DNA of 64,000 nucleotides from Foliamicus sp965115835 (lineage in GTDB: Bacteria > Pseudomonadota > Gammaproteobacteria > Steroidobacterales > Foliamicaceae): contig OZ220471.1 of NCBI GenBank assembly GCA_965115835.1, positions 992,001-1,056,000 of the forward strand, in the 5' to 3' direction. Shown here piece after piece: positions 10,158 to 18,511 of the stretch (the first letter of the stretch is position 1; the number at the start of each line of letters is the position of its first letter). A program made the position numbers and the translations under genes. Below the pieces are notes generated by a model. It was given only the letters and a program-made list of their open reading frames with translations. It searched no databases and was not told the DNA's origin.

Positions 10158-10871
10158 TCAGGCCCGCGCCGTCTCTGGCGGCTCAATACAACGCGGACCC
10201 TCGTGAGCCGGGTTGTTGACCCACCTGCCAACCGGCCGCAGCGTCAGTTCAACATCCGATGCCGGTCCCAGCGGGACGTCCTGCCCCTCGAGCCAGGGGC
10301 CGAACGCTTCGGGCGGCAGGATCGCCGGCATGCGGTGGTGAACCGGAGCCATCGCCGCGCAGGCCGCTGTCGTCAGGATCGCGCAGGTCTCCAGGGTCTC
10401 GCCCGGCGCTGCGGCGGCCACGGACGGCGGCAATGCGGCGCCTTCCGGAACCCTCCAGCGCTCCCGGAGGCCGGCGAACGCCATCAGGCCGCCGTCCGCC
10501 TGCTCTATGAGATACGGCTGTTTGACGCTGCCATGGCGCGCCCATTCGTAGAACCCGTCCGCCGGGATCAGGCAGCGCCGGGCGCGGAACGCCTCGCGAA
10601 ACATCGGCTTGGTCGCCGCCGTCTCGGCGCGCGCGTTGATCGGCCGGGGGCCGGCTCGCCCCCGTCCGCCCGCCGGCAGCCGGCTCCACGACGGGATCAG
10701 GCCCCAGCGCAGCATCGACAGCCGCCTCTCGCCGCCGCAGGCGCGCACCGCCGCCACCGCCTGGCCGGGGGCCACGTTGTAGCGCGGCGTCAAGACCACC
10801 GCCGGTCCGGCCAGACCTGCGAAGCGCTGCGCCTGCGCCCGGGAAAACCGCTGCGTGAACCGCCCGCACAT
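10158..10871 (-). CDS. SOS response-associated peptidase (SRAP/YedK/HMCES family)
   Basis: 237-residue SRAP protein, which forms a thiazolidine crosslink with abasic sites in single-stranded DNA and protects them. Start chosen so that the protein begins MCGRFT, because Met removal exposes the essential Cys2; an upstream extension in frame is not part of the family. Other family marks: YNVAPGQ, LRWGLIPSW, INARAET, CLIPADGFYEW (catalytic Glu) and HHRMPAIL (His). All key residues are present. It is convergent with the large helicase gene and divergent from the next + strand gene. SRAP genes are common cargo next to replication genes of mobile elements. Confidence 0.93.
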   Translation of the reverse strand: MCGRFTQRFSRAQAQRFAGLAGPAVVLTPRYNVAPGQAVAAVRACGGERRLSMLRWGLIPSWSRLPAGGRGRAGPRPINARAETAATKPMFREAFRARRCLIPADGFYEWARHGSVKQPYLIEQADGGLMAFAGLRERWRVPEGAALPPSVAAAAPGETLETCAILTTAACAAMAPVHHRMPAILPPEAFGPWLEGQDVPLGPASDVELTLRPVGRWVNNPAHEGPRCIEPPETARA

Positions 10872-10992
10872 GACGGGACAGCTTACCCTTGCGCTCCGGC
10901 AATGGCCGCCCGCCGGTTCTTTGCGCGCCCGCATGACCGGAGTGCGTCCTGTCACGCGGCTCCCACCCCACAGCCACGGAGATTTTTACCCC

Positions 10993-11262
10993 ATGACCGC
11001 ACAGACCCTGCCGGACAACCCCGACTTCTGCTTCTGCCCCGCCTGGGACATTGAGACCGATATGCAGCAGATCCGCATCGTCATCGAGGGCCTGTCCGGC
11101 CACATCCCGACGGCGTTGATCGCGCCCGACCTCGACAACGCGCTGACCGTCTGCGACCGGCTCAACCGCCGCCTCGGACTCGACCGCGAGGCCTGGACCC
11201 GGATGGCCGCCGCCTCCATGCGCGACGCGGACAGCAAGCCCGGCGGCGAGTCCCGGCATTAA
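10993..11262 (+). CDS. small conserved hypothetical protein
   Basis: 89-residue acidic protein starting at an ATG with AGATTTTTACCCC upstream (weak ribosome site: GGAGA at 10979). It begins MTAQTLPDNPDFCFCPAWDI and has a soluble, probably alpha/beta profile with no signal peptide, membrane segment or metal motif. I do not recognise a family. It lies divergently from the SRAP gene (121 bp between starts) and 161 bp before the SLOG-fold gene, in a position that fits a backbone gene. Codon use matches its neighbours, which supports a real gene. Confidence 0.5.
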   Translation: MTAQTLPDNPDFCFCPAWDIETDMQQIRIVIEGLSGHIPTALIAPDLDNALTVCDRLNRRLGLDREAWTRMAAASMRDADSKPGGESRH

Positions 11263-11423
11263 CGAATGGTCGCCTGGGCGCTTCTCCGGGCCGTTTGCGC
11301 TTGCTCTCGCGGAGTGCGGGGGCGTTGCATCTGCCGGAGGCGGGGGAGAGCCGGGAGTGGGATGAGGGCTGCGGGAAGAGAGAGAGACCCGCGCCCGCCA
11401 TCGCCATTCACGGAGACCCTGAC

Positions 11424-11951
11424 ATGACCTCACCGATATACGCCGGCATCGGCGCCCGCGCCACTCCCGAAGCCGTGCTCGACGATATGACCGTAATCGC
11501 CGCCTGGCTCGCGCGCATCGGCTGGCGTCTTGCAAGCGGAGGCGCCAATGGAGCCGATGCGGCGTTCGCGGCGGGAGCGCCGGCCGGCCAGCGTACGCTT
11601 TATCTTCCCTGGGCGGGCTACAACGGACACGCAGGGTCGGATTGCCGGGCCCCGTCGCCGTCCGAACTGGCCGCCTGGATGGCCGTCGCCGCGCCCCTGC
11701 ATCCCGCCTGGAGCCGCTGTTCCCCGGCTGTGCGCAAGCTCCACGCGAGAAACGCCGCCGTTTTGCTCGGCCCCGAACTGGACCGGCCCGTCGACGCGGC
11801 GGTGGCCTGGACTCCCGGGGGCGCGGTCACGGGGGGCACCGGCATGGCCCTGCGCATCGCGGCGGAACACGGCATCCCGGTGCTCAACCTCGGCGTCCTC
11901 ACCCCACGCGCGGCCTGCGAGCGCCTGCGGGCCCTTCGCCGCTCCGCCTGA
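11424..11951 (+). CDS. SLOG-fold protein related to DprA/LOG nucleotide-binding domains
   Basis: 175-residue single-domain Rossmann-like protein. Seen: MTSPIYAGIGARATPE at the start, the SLOG loop LASGGANGADAAFAAGA (about 38-54) and a second loop TPGGAVTGGTGMALRIA (about 132-148). These are the ligand-binding elements of the DprA/LOG/YpsA superfamily. It lacks the other DprA domains, so it is not a transformation DprA. Families of this sort are thought to bind nucleotides or nucleic acid, and small SLOG proteins are frequent in mobile elements and conflict systems. The ribosome site is GGAGAC. It precedes the ssb region and may work with the DUF2493 proteins further on, which share the general fold. 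Confidence 0.75.
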   Translation: MTSPIYAGIGARATPEAVLDDMTVIAAWLARIGWRLASGGANGADAAFAAGAPAGQRTLYLPWAGYNGHAGSDCRAPSPSELAAWMAVAAPLHPAWSRCSPAVRKLHARNAAVLLGPELDRPVDAAVAWTPGGAVTGGTGMALRIAAEHGIPVLNLGVLTPRAACERLRALRRSA

Positions 11952-12016
11952 TCCCTCATCCCGCAACGGGGCGGAGCCTTGCGGCGAACCGGGCGAACCC
12001 CTGGCAGGCCGCCCGC

Positions 12017-12289
12017 ATGTGTCTCCTCGAACCCAATCCCGTCGCTTCGACCATCTGCGACCTTCTGGCCGACTTCGGCTTTGATGCCCGAAGCATGCGC
12101 GACGCCCTGACCGATGATCGGACACGGCTCTGCCTGGACCGCAAACCGACGCGGGACAAGGAGTTGGAGGGAAGGAGAAGGAAGGGTGAGCGGCAGGGGG
12201 CCGGGGAGAGAGATTGCCCCGGTCTCCGGTCGCTCGCAACCCATCGTCACAACAACCAACCAGGAGAACAGTCATGGCATTTGGATTGA
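12017..12289 (+). CDS. small ORF upstream of ssb, copy 1
   Basis: 90-codon frame starting MCLLEPNPVASTICDLLADF. Residues 16-42 align with the small ORF at 21540-21716 (LADFGFDARSMRDALTDDRT against LAELGIDVPSVRETLADDWT), and both lie directly before an ssb copy, so the gene is probably real. The C-terminal half is basic low-complexity reading through the GA-rich ssb leader and overlaps the ssb start by 16 bp; the other copy stops before that. Function unknown; no domain recognised. A weak start context is the main doubt. Confidence 0.45.
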   Translation: MCLLEPNPVASTICDLLADFGFDARSMRDALTDDRTRLCLDRKPTRDKELEGRRRKGERQGAGERDCPGLRSLATHRHNNQPGEQSWHLD

Positions 12290-12336
12290 ATCGCGTGGAA
12301 CTCATCGGCCGCCTCGGCGCCGACGTGACCGTCAAC
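12274..12336 (+). pseudogene. ssb: ssb copy 1, 5' part (split by integrative element)
   Basis: Codons 1-21 of a single-stranded DNA-binding protein (MAFGLNRVELIGRLGADVTVN), preceded by AGGAGAACAG. The frame is interrupted after AAC at 12336, where foreign sequence begins and soon gives a TAG stop. The remainder is at 39074-39460. Joining 12336 to 39074 gives an open frame of 149 codons, the same length as the intact paralogue at 21796-22245. Confidence 0.9.
12329..12336. repeat. left attachment repeat CCGTCAAC
   Basis: The 8-bp sequence CCGTCAAC lies at the exact point where the ssb reading frame is lost. The same sequence recurs at 39066-39073, where the frame resumes. A tyrosine recombinase gene lies just inside the right copy. 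These are the probable crossover-core repeats of the inserted element. Confidence 0.7.
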
Positions 12337-12353
12337 GCTTTCGTGTAGGGAAC

Positions 12354-12436
12354 ATGCTACTTTTTCAGGCGGGAAAAGAACCTTTATATCAATCAGTTGC
12401 GGCGATGGAGCAAATGCCTCTGCCTACGCCTGTCCC
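12354..12436 (+). pseudogene. small unknown gene, 5' part, split by IS66
   Basis: Starts MLLFQAGKEPLYQSVAAMEQ after TAGGGAAC, 18 bp inside the integrative element. The frame runs into the 8-bp target duplication of the IS66 element at 12429-12436 and continues in frame at 15527 (TINTIATPRSTPIDALCGAS). Removing the IS66 element restores one frame of at least 80 codons. No family recognised. Confidence 0.45.
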
Positions 12437-12492
12437 GTAATCCTTCGGTTTTCGGGTGATCCCTGTTCGGTCAGGGCATGGAGGCGACGATA

Positions 12493-13374
12493 TCAGCGAT
12501 TGAGTGTTTGTTTCCAGTTTCGCCGGAGCGACCGCAGCCAGATGTCCTTTTTGGGCTTGTCGCGGAGCATGTCGCGGTCGTAGCGTCCCCGGCCCTGGGT
12601 GGTTCCGACCCGAGTCCAGCCTGACGCCTTGTAGACGGCGCCGGTGTAGCGGGGCGTCTCTACGAAGGTTTCGATGAGCACGGGCGTGATGTTGTAGCGT
12701 TCGCTCCAGTCTCCGGGCAGGCGTTGTCGCACGATGGCGAGGAGGTGCGATCCGAGGTTGGGGATCTTGATCCACGGCAGGATCAAAAAGCGCGGGTTGT
12801 CGACCACCAGCGGCAGGTTTTTCTCGCGCTTGTCGGGCGTCCACCCGATGAACTGGTCGCGCGGGGCGAGTTTCCAAGCGGCGGTGGAGAAGCCGAGCAT
12901 GGCGAGGGGTTCGCCGTTTCGGTCGTGGACGATGTAGCGCATCTGGGCGCCGACCAGGGTCTTGTATCCCAGGTAGTGGTAACGGGCGACGAACTCGTTC
13001 CAGAGTTTGCCTTCGCGAGTGCCGCGCACGACGATACGGAAGTCGAGTGGGCGAACCTCGTCGAGATCGGTTGGCGCGGGGAACAGCGGCGGCTCGGTGT
13101 CCGGCCCGAAGGCGATAGGCTTGGGTGGGCGATGCGGACTCGTCGGCGGTGGCAAGTGGATCACGCCGTCGCGGTGCATGGCGAGCATGGTCACGCGGGC
13201 CATCATGTCCTTGAGTCCGCCGTCGGGCTTGAGCCAGCCGATGCGCCGGCAGAACTCCTTCGACAAGGCATGGCGGTTGAGCGCCGGAGGCCCGGCGATC
13301 AACGCACGAAGCAGCGCCATTTCTTCAACCGTGAAGTCGCGACCGTAGTACCGGCACTCGACCGCGCCGGTCAT
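12493..13374 (-). CDS. DUF4338 (DruA-like) protein encoded in IS66 element
   Basis: 293-residue protein of the DUF4338 family, to which DruA of the Druantia anti-phage system belongs. Start MTGAVECRYYGRDFT is chosen because its ATG overlaps the transposase stop as ATGA (13371-13374), a classic coupling arrangement. Conserved blocks: WNEFVARYHYLGY, MLGFSTAAWKLAPRDQFIGW, VDNPRFLILPWIKIPNLGS and VLIETFVETPRYTGAVYKAS. No helicase partner (DruE) is present, so this is not a Druantia locus. Its place inside the inverted repeats, behind the transposase, argues for a transposition-accessory role. A homologous region is fused to the ISAs1 transposase at 32705-34502. Confidence 0.85.
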   Translation of the reverse strand: MTGAVECRYYGRDFTVEEMALLRALIAGPPALNRHALSKEFCRRIGWLKPDGGLKDMMARVTMLAMHRDGVIHLPPPTSPHRPPKPIAFGPDTEPPLFPAPTDLDEVRPLDFRIVVRGTREGKLWNEFVARYHYLGYKTLVGAQMRYIVHDRNGEPLAMLGFSTAAWKLAPRDQFIGWTPDKREKNLPLVVDNPRFLILPWIKIPNLGSHLLAIVRQRLPGDWSERYNITPVLIETFVETPRYTGAVYKASGWTRVGTTQGRGRYDRDMLRDKPKKDIWLRSLRRNWKQTLNR

Positions 13375-15377
13375 CCGGGCGCCATCAACGAGTGCTTGCG
13401 CTCCTCGCTCATCGACCATGGCAGCCAAGATGACAGATCCCTCGGCGCCTTGCCGCCCTGTTGTGCGCACGCGCTCAGCCATGCCTCCAACCAGCGCAGC
13501 ACATCCATGCCGTTCATCGACAATGTGCCCACCACCGAGTGCATGATCGCGGTGAACTGCGCACCTTTCTCACTGTTGGAGCCGAACGTCAATCGGCGCC
13601 CGATGACCGGCCCGCGCAACGCGCGTTCGGCGGCATTGTTCGTTGGAGGCACTTCCGGCGCGTTGGCGAACACGCACAGTCCCTGGCGATGACGGAGCAG
13701 CGAGCGCAGCGGCTTGGCCTTGCGGGTCCCATCCGACAGGCCGGCCAGTTCCGCTTCGGCATCGGCGAACAGCCGTGCGAGCGCCGCTCCCAACGCGGCC
13801 TGCGCCGCATCAAACTCCGGCGTTTGACATTCGAGGCCGGGGACATGGTGCTTGCGTCGTTGCTCGTGGAGTCGGAAGATCGCCGCGATCCGTTCCATCC
13901 ATCCCTGACACCAGCGGGTGAGTCGCACATGGCCGGCCGCGCACTCGATGAAGCTGCGCCTTTGATGCGCCCAACACCACTGGAGGATGATCTTGCCGTC
14001 GAGTTCGCGCGCCAGCCGCTTGTAGGTGGAGAGGCGATCGCAGACCAGCACCAGGGGGCGGGCGGTATCGCCGAACAGGGTCTTTGCGACCTCGGCGCTG
14101 CGCGAAGGATCGATATGGAAGTAGACCGCATCCGAACTGACCGAAGTCCAAAGCCAGGCGCGGCTCGACCGGCCGCGCTCGCAAAACTCCTGCACACGCC
14201 AACCGGTCTCGTCGGCATGGCGCACCCCGGTCCGGTTCTGGTGTGCGAGGATGGCCTCGTGAAGCGACCCGAACAGCGGCACAAAGTGCTTGAGCCGGTC
14301 GGCCAGCGTTCCCGGCGAGATCGGCAACCCCTGGTGGGCGAACCATGCCGAGACCCGGCTCAGCGGGCGCAGGCAGGCACAGTGCTCGAACAAAAAGCGG
14401 GTCCACACGCTGGTTCCGTAGAGCGTGCCGGGGAACAGCCGGGCCGCCGGCGGCGCCGTCACTTCCCGTGGCGAGGACGCACAGCCGCAACCCCTCCGCC
14501 AGCGCGTCCGCTCGATCCTGCGGATATGGGCCTTGACCCGGATCTCGATCAGGCTCGTGGAACGCTTGCCGTTGGCGACATAGGGCTTGCCACAGCAGGA
14601 ACACACCCGCACATCCTTCGGCGGGTTGCGCCGTTGTTTGATCTCCCGCAGTCCGCAGCGAGGGGTGCGGCCATGACCGGGCGCCCCGACTTGCTGTCCG
14701 CGCTGGCGTCCCGTGCCCGGTTTGTCCTGTTGTTCGCTGTGGCTCGCAAACAGCGCTTTCGACAACACGCTCCGGGTCGAGCGAAGCTTCTCGATTTGAG
14801 CTTGCAGCGCCTCCTCGCGAGAGACCCGCGCAACCCTCCCGGTTCGCAACTTCCGCGCCTTGGTGCGCAGGCGGGCGTTGCGCCGACGCAGCGATGCAAT
14901 CGTGCCCTTCGCCTGCACAAGGGCCTGACGCAACTGGAAGACTTCCCGACGCAGCGACAGGATCGTGCTGTGCTTGCGAGTATCGACTCCGGCCTCGGAA
15001 AGCAACCTCTCCAAGCGCGCTACTTCCGCCTGTGAAATCAGCGCGCCTCTCGCCGCGCGGCGAACCTCCCTGACCTCCTCGAACGCCGCCTCGAGCCGAC
15101 CCCGGATCTTGTCAAGGTTCCACTTCAACATGCCCGCACGGGAACGGGCGGTCCTCTCCGCACAGCACAACTGTTCACAGCGCGCTTGCGTCGCTTCCGC
15201 CCGCGCCCATTCCATCTGGGCTCGAACCAGCGCCTGTTCGTAAAGCGAGCGCCAGTCGCACGGCTCGCCTGCCAGTTCCAACAGGGACGGCGAACCCAGA
15301 CCGCCGCACGCCTCAACCCGCGTCAAAGTCGCCCCGAAATCCTCGTCGCGCACCGCCATGCGCGCAACCATATACAA
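13371..15377 (-). CDS. tnpC: IS66-family transposase (TnpC type)
   Basis: 668-residue transposase. The N-terminal third is helical with a Leu-zipper-like stretch. A zinc ribbon follows (CSCCGKPYV, about 230), then the catalytic domain with HADETGW (first Asp), VCDRLSTYKRLA (second Asp) and PPTNNAAERALR (Glu). This is longer than the usual 500-530 residues of TnpC because of the N-terminal extension. Several in-frame ATGs (15377, 15371, 15359) could be the start. The stop overlaps the ATG of the DruA-like gene. Frame is intact. Confidence 0.92.
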   Translation of the reverse strand: MYMVARMAVRDEDFGATLTRVEACGGLGSPSLLELAGEPCDWRSLYEQALVRAQMEWARAEATQARCEQLCCAERTARSRAGMLKWNLDKIRGRLEAAFEEVREVRRAARGALISQAEVARLERLLSEAGVDTRKHSTILSLRREVFQLRQALVQAKGTIASLRRRNARLRTKARKLRTGRVARVSREEALQAQIEKLRSTRSVLSKALFASHSEQQDKPGTGRQRGQQVGAPGHGRTPRCGLREIKQRRNPPKDVRVCSCCGKPYVANGKRSTSLIEIRVKAHIRRIERTRWRRGCGCASSPREVTAPPAARLFPGTLYGTSVWTRFLFEHCACLRPLSRVSAWFAHQGLPISPGTLADRLKHFVPLFGSLHEAILAHQNRTGVRHADETGWRVQEFCERGRSSRAWLWTSVSSDAVYFHIDPSRSAEVAKTLFGDTARPLVLVCDRLSTYKRLARELDGKIILQWCWAHQRRSFIECAAGHVRLTRWCQGWMERIAAIFRLHEQRRKHHVPGLECQTPEFDAAQAALGAALARLFADAEAELAGLSDGTRKAKPLRSLLRHRQGLCVFANAPEVPPTNNAAERALRGPVIGRRLTFGSNSEKGAQFTAIMHSVVGTLSMNGMDVLRWLEAWLSACAQQGGKAPRDLSSWLPWSMSEERKHSLMAPG

Positions 15378-15526
15378 TTTCTGAACGCGTTACCAGGGGG
15401 GCAAAGCGTTGCGAAAAACCCTCAATCAAACCGCTGCCTGCGACCGCTCGAGCAAAACTTGAAGATCAGCTGGAAGGCACCGAAGCCTCCATACATCACC
15501 AAAGAACCGAAGGATTACCCTGTCCC

Positions 15527-15684
15527 AACAATCAACACCATTGCAACACCGCGTTCGACGCCAATTGACGCGCTGTGCGGCGCCTCATGTCGGTTTTTGT
15601 CGCCGTTGGGCCGTGTCTGTCGCAATCGTCCCGATAACGATCAACACGGTGATGACTCGCTGCTCGCGGCACTGACTCATCTCG
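15527..15684 (+). pseudogene. small unknown gene, 3' part, split by IS66
   Basis: In-frame continuation of the fragment at 12354-12436 after the right IS66 target duplication. It reads on as TINTIATPRSTPIDALCGAS and later DDSLLAALTHLAQH, where an IS407-type end sequence begins at about 15685. The true C-terminus is therefore lost. No domain recognised. Confidence 0.4.
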
Positions 15685-15753
15685 CCCAGCATGGCAGAGA
15701 AATCGTCAATGCACTAACATTGAAACTGGACCCGTCTACGGGGGGCAGGTCAG
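15685..15753. mobile_element. IS407-group terminal fragment
   Basis: About 69 bp nearly identical to the orfB-side end of the complete IS3/IS407 element at 48112-49375: CAGCATGGCA, then GTCAATGCACTAACATTG, ending GGGGCAGGTCA. No transposase sequence accompanies it. It separates the truncated small gene from the S8 protease 3' end and marks an old rearrangement. Confidence 0.75.
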
Positions 15754-15818
15754 TACAGACTACCGGAATGCAAGGGACAGAAAAGTCTGGAAGCGTTCAT
15801 GGTGCGCCTCGTTTCCTA

Positions 15819-17861
15819 TCACCGAGTCTTCATGCGCCACACAAACTGCACACCGCTGTTGCCTGCGCCGTCCACGGCCCATTCCCTTCCGTTGACCTGC
15901 AACGCCCCGTCAAGCCCCGATTGCCACTGTCCCACCAGCGATATTTCGTGCTTGCCGATGCGCTTGACCAGCGATGCGCTCAGGCGCGACTCTCTCAGCT
16001 GGGCATCCTGCCACATGGAGCGACCCACAGCGGCCACAGTGCGCCAGTGATCCGCCTGGATATGGAAGGATAGGTCTCTGCCCGTAAAAGCCGTCACAGG
16101 CACTCCTGTGCCCCATACGGCGCTGATGGCGGTGGACAGGGTGGACGGAGCGCGGAAAGACCTCGAACCTTCCAGACTGCCTGCCCCTTCGGGCTGCATG
16201 ACCAATCCTGTGCGCAGGATCAAGGCTCCGCCTCCCAAGGTGCGAGTAGCCAAAGAGGCTGAGGCGCCCATGGCGTTGCCGGCGGCGGTCAGATCGAGAC
16301 GCACAGAACCGCTTCGGTTGGCCAACAGGGTTCCGTTGACCGCAGCGCCAGCGACGTTTGACAGATTGGCGTTGGCGAGCAGCGCAAAGTTCTCCCGCGC
16401 CACCGGCCGAGCGAACCCGTAGCCGAAGTCGCGTCCGGTGTAGTCCTGTCCGGGAAGAAAGGCGGAAACGATCGCGCCGTTCATGGGGCCGATGATCCCA
16501 CCCGCCATCGCTTCGCCGGTAGTCGGATCCTGCAACCCGCCGTTGGGCGTGAACATGCACTCAAGGTCAAACATTCCGTGTCCCCAAGCAGGCGTGGTTT
16601 TGGAAGTGAACTTCCTTCCGTTGGTGTAGGAGAAGGTGTATTCCGTAACCGTCTCTCCGTCTCCCGCAGGCATGTTTTTCGCGCAATCGAAAGCGAGGTT
16701 GCGCAAGTCCAGGATGTCCATGTCAGGCCAAACTACCCAGATGCTGTCCAAGGCCGCCGCAACATGCGGAGCACTCATGGAAGTGCCAAGAGCAACAGAG
16801 GTCGAGCCGCGAGTATTTTCCCGGTTTGACAAGTTGTTATCGTCAGGCTCGCCCCTGTCCGGGTCATTGCGGTAGTAATACTTCCCATCGGGACCTCTAT
16901 GTACGATGTTTTTGAAGTACACCCCGAACGGAGCGACCACGCACAGCATTTGCATGGGTTCGCACCGGTTTCCATGTACATAAGGGGCTTGAGGTTTCGT
17001 GCGATTATTCAGAAGTGCTTCCAGGCTATATCCTTCTAGCAAATTGCCATTATCGTCTTTCTTTTGTTCATTCAGCCATCCGCTGACCCCGATCCACAGC
17101 GCCTTTTCCCAGTCGCGTTGATAGAGGGTGCTGCCTGCTCCGCTGGGTTCGCCTCTGGTGTTTCCGATGCCCTGCACCTGCAGGACGCGCTGCCCTGTGT
17201 GATCTGCATTGAAGGTCATGGAGTTGTACCAGCCTGTTGGCGTTGGAGCGGGTCTCCAGTCGTCAAAGTCGTCCAGTATGCCCCCAGTAAGAAAAGACAT
17301 GTTTTTTATGGCATCCCGTCCATCTGCTATCAAATACGGGTAGAAGGAACTAAGGGATGTTCTGTCTTTCCTGTTGAAATAATGATCTGTAATGACAGTG
17401 GCTGCGGTGCAGTCTTCGTACACGCTCCACACCGAGCTTCCGTGTCCGCCCTTGTTGGGCTGGCCTTCGGCGGCGGGGCCGATACCGTCATCGGTTATCC
17501 ACACCCGGGACTTTGCGGTTTTCCCGCTTTCCTTGATCCATCCTCCGAGCGCTTCGAATCCGGGGGTGAAGGCGCGACAGTCGCGCTTTTCCATTTCCGC
17601 CCAGTTAGCCAGATGCTCCTCGAAGGTCGGAGGAGGGGGTGGCGGCGGCGGTGGTGGAGGAGGAGGTGGTGGAGGAGGTGGCAGGGGCACAGGGGTTTGC
17701 GCAGGCGGTTTTTCGGAACCCCCGCCCCCGCAGCCCGCGACCGAGACCAGCGCAATCAGGGACAGCGCCAGAGACGCTACCCGGGAACCCAAACTGGAAA
17801 CGAGGGGATGCGAGCGAATGTTTGGGGTCAGGTGGTGCGCTTTTTTCCCGAAGGTGGGCAC
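15819..17861 (-). CDS. S8-type serine peptidase lipoprotein with autotransporter-like C-terminus
   Basis: 680-residue secreted protein read from a GTG at 17861. Signal peptide with lipobox VAGC (Cys44), Gly4 and a run of about 18 Pro (60-78) as linker. Catalytic Ser motif GTSMSAPHVAAAL is clear (near 360). Asp and His are less certain: VWITDDG (about 120-126) and GGHGSS (about 139-144) fit the triad but are unusually close. The last 250 residues are Gly/Ala/Ser-rich with alternating beta pattern, ending GVQFVWRMKTR, like an outer-membrane barrel end. The plan recalls NalP-type autotransporter lipoproteins. No ATG is available; upstream lies a C12 tract that may link it to an ATG-started extension. 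Lone gene inside the integrative element. Confidence 0.7.
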   Translation of the reverse strand: MPTFGKKAHHLTPNIRSHPLVSSLGSRVASLALSLIALVSVAGCGGGGSEKPPAQTPVPLPPPPPPPPPPPPPPPPPPTFEEHLANWAEMEKRDCRAFTPGFEALGGWIKESGKTAKSRVWITDDGIGPAAEGQPNKGGHGSSVWSVYEDCTAATVITDHYFNRKDRTSLSSFYPYLIADGRDAIKNMSFLTGGILDDFDDWRPAPTPTGWYNSMTFNADHTGQRVLQVQGIGNTRGEPSGAGSTLYQRDWEKALWIGVSGWLNEQKKDDNGNLLEGYSLEALLNNRTKPQAPYVHGNRCEPMQMLCVVAPFGVYFKNIVHRGPDGKYYYRNDPDRGEPDDNNLSNRENTRGSTSVALGTSMSAPHVAAALDSIWVVWPDMDILDLRNLAFDCAKNMPAGDGETVTEYTFSYTNGRKFTSKTTPAWGHGMFDLECMFTPNGGLQDPTTGEAMAGGIIGPMNGAIVSAFLPGQDYTGRDFGYGFARPVARENFALLANANLSNVAGAAVNGTLLANRSGSVRLDLTAAGNAMGASASLATRTLGGGALILRTGLVMQPEGAGSLEGSRSFRAPSTLSTAISAVWGTGVPVTAFTGRDLSFHIQADHWRTVAAVGRSMWQDAQLRESRLSASLVKRIGKHEISLVGQWQSGLDGALQVNGREWAVDGAGNSGVQFVWRMKTR

Positions 17862-17896
17862 TGGCTCAGGGTTGTGCGTCGAGTCTGGATTTTTCA

Positions 17897-17908
17897 GGGG
17901 GGGGGGGG
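17897..17908 (-). repeat. homopolymeric C12 tract before the S8 protease
   Basis: Twelve C residues on the coding (minus) strand, 36 bp before the GTG start. An upstream frame beginning with ATG at about 17990 (MTKMLMGRLKRAFGRGLNSA) reads into the tract and stops directly after it with 12 C. With 10 or 13 C it would be fused in frame to the protease. This is the layout of a slipped-strand phase-variable switch. Confidence 0.6.
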
Positions 17909-18251
17909 TAAGCCAAATTCATGCGGGCTTGCGGAGTTCAAGCCCCGCCCGAACGCACGCTTCAGCCTGCCCATCAGCATTTTTGTCATGATATTTTGAT
18001 GGAATGTCCTGCCAGTACAGAACCCGAGAATGCATTCTACCGCAACCTGTAGCTGAAGCAAGCAGGGGTCGCCGCGCGCTCGGTCTTGCCGGCTGACCAC
18101 CCAGGGCGCTTCCCCGATAGGCGACAAGTCAGACCCGGCGGCAACCGCTCCGACGAGAGCCTCCGCTCCACCAGCCAGCATCCGTACAGCCGTCGCAGGA
18201 GCCGCTCTTCCCCTGCGCCGCCACCACCGCCCTGTGCCATCGAGAGGCAGA

Positions 18252-18490
18252 GTCCGCCCGGAAGGGGGCGGCGGTCGCGCTCACGAGGGAGTCGCAGCCG
18301 CCGTTCCTTTTCACCTGACCCTGAGGAGCACGACACGATGCAGGCGGCACTCGCACCGCGCGGCGGCGCGCGCACCTTTCTCACCCACTTCACAGGCAGC
18401 GGACTCGACGACGACCGCTACGTTATTCAGCGATACCTGTCCCGGGCGGACGGCGACATCGTTCCCGTCGAGGCTGGCGGCGCTCGACCG
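18252..18490. repeat. direct repeat left copy (about 230 bp)
   Basis: Closely matches 19799-20030, including the start of the gene at 19880. The repeats flank the HigA and RelE-type toxin-antitoxin genes. Similarity stops abruptly at about 18490 in this copy. Confidence 0.75.
18338..18490 (+). pseudogene. truncated copy of the 108-aa gene at 19880
   Basis: Starts MQAALAPRGGARTFLTHFTG and matches the first 50 codons of the gene at 19880-20206 with few changes. It then diverges where the repeat ends, and the frame continues antisense through the HigA gene, which is not a plausible protein. Truncated duplicate. Confidence 0.65.
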
Positions 18491-18511
18491 AGGCGGTTTG
18501 GGAGCGGGGGT

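Larger units (their letters stand above)
12437..15518 (-). mobile_element. IS66-family element carrying a DruA-like gene
   Basis: 3082-bp element with terminal inverted repeats starting GTAATCCTTCGGTT on both sides (12437 inward and 15518 inward) and an 8-bp target duplication CCTGTCCC (12429-12436 and 15519-15526), as expected of IS66. It encodes an IS66 transposase followed by a DUF4338 (DruA-like) protein on the minus strand. No TnpA/TnpB accessory genes of the classical IS66 type are present. Both ends and the duplication are intact, so it could be a recent, complete insertion. Confidence 0.92.

Noticed and set aside
12493..13374. Druantia anti-phage system
   Set aside because: The DruA-like protein is alone with an IS66 transposase inside IS ends; no DruE-type helicase or other Druantia gene is present.
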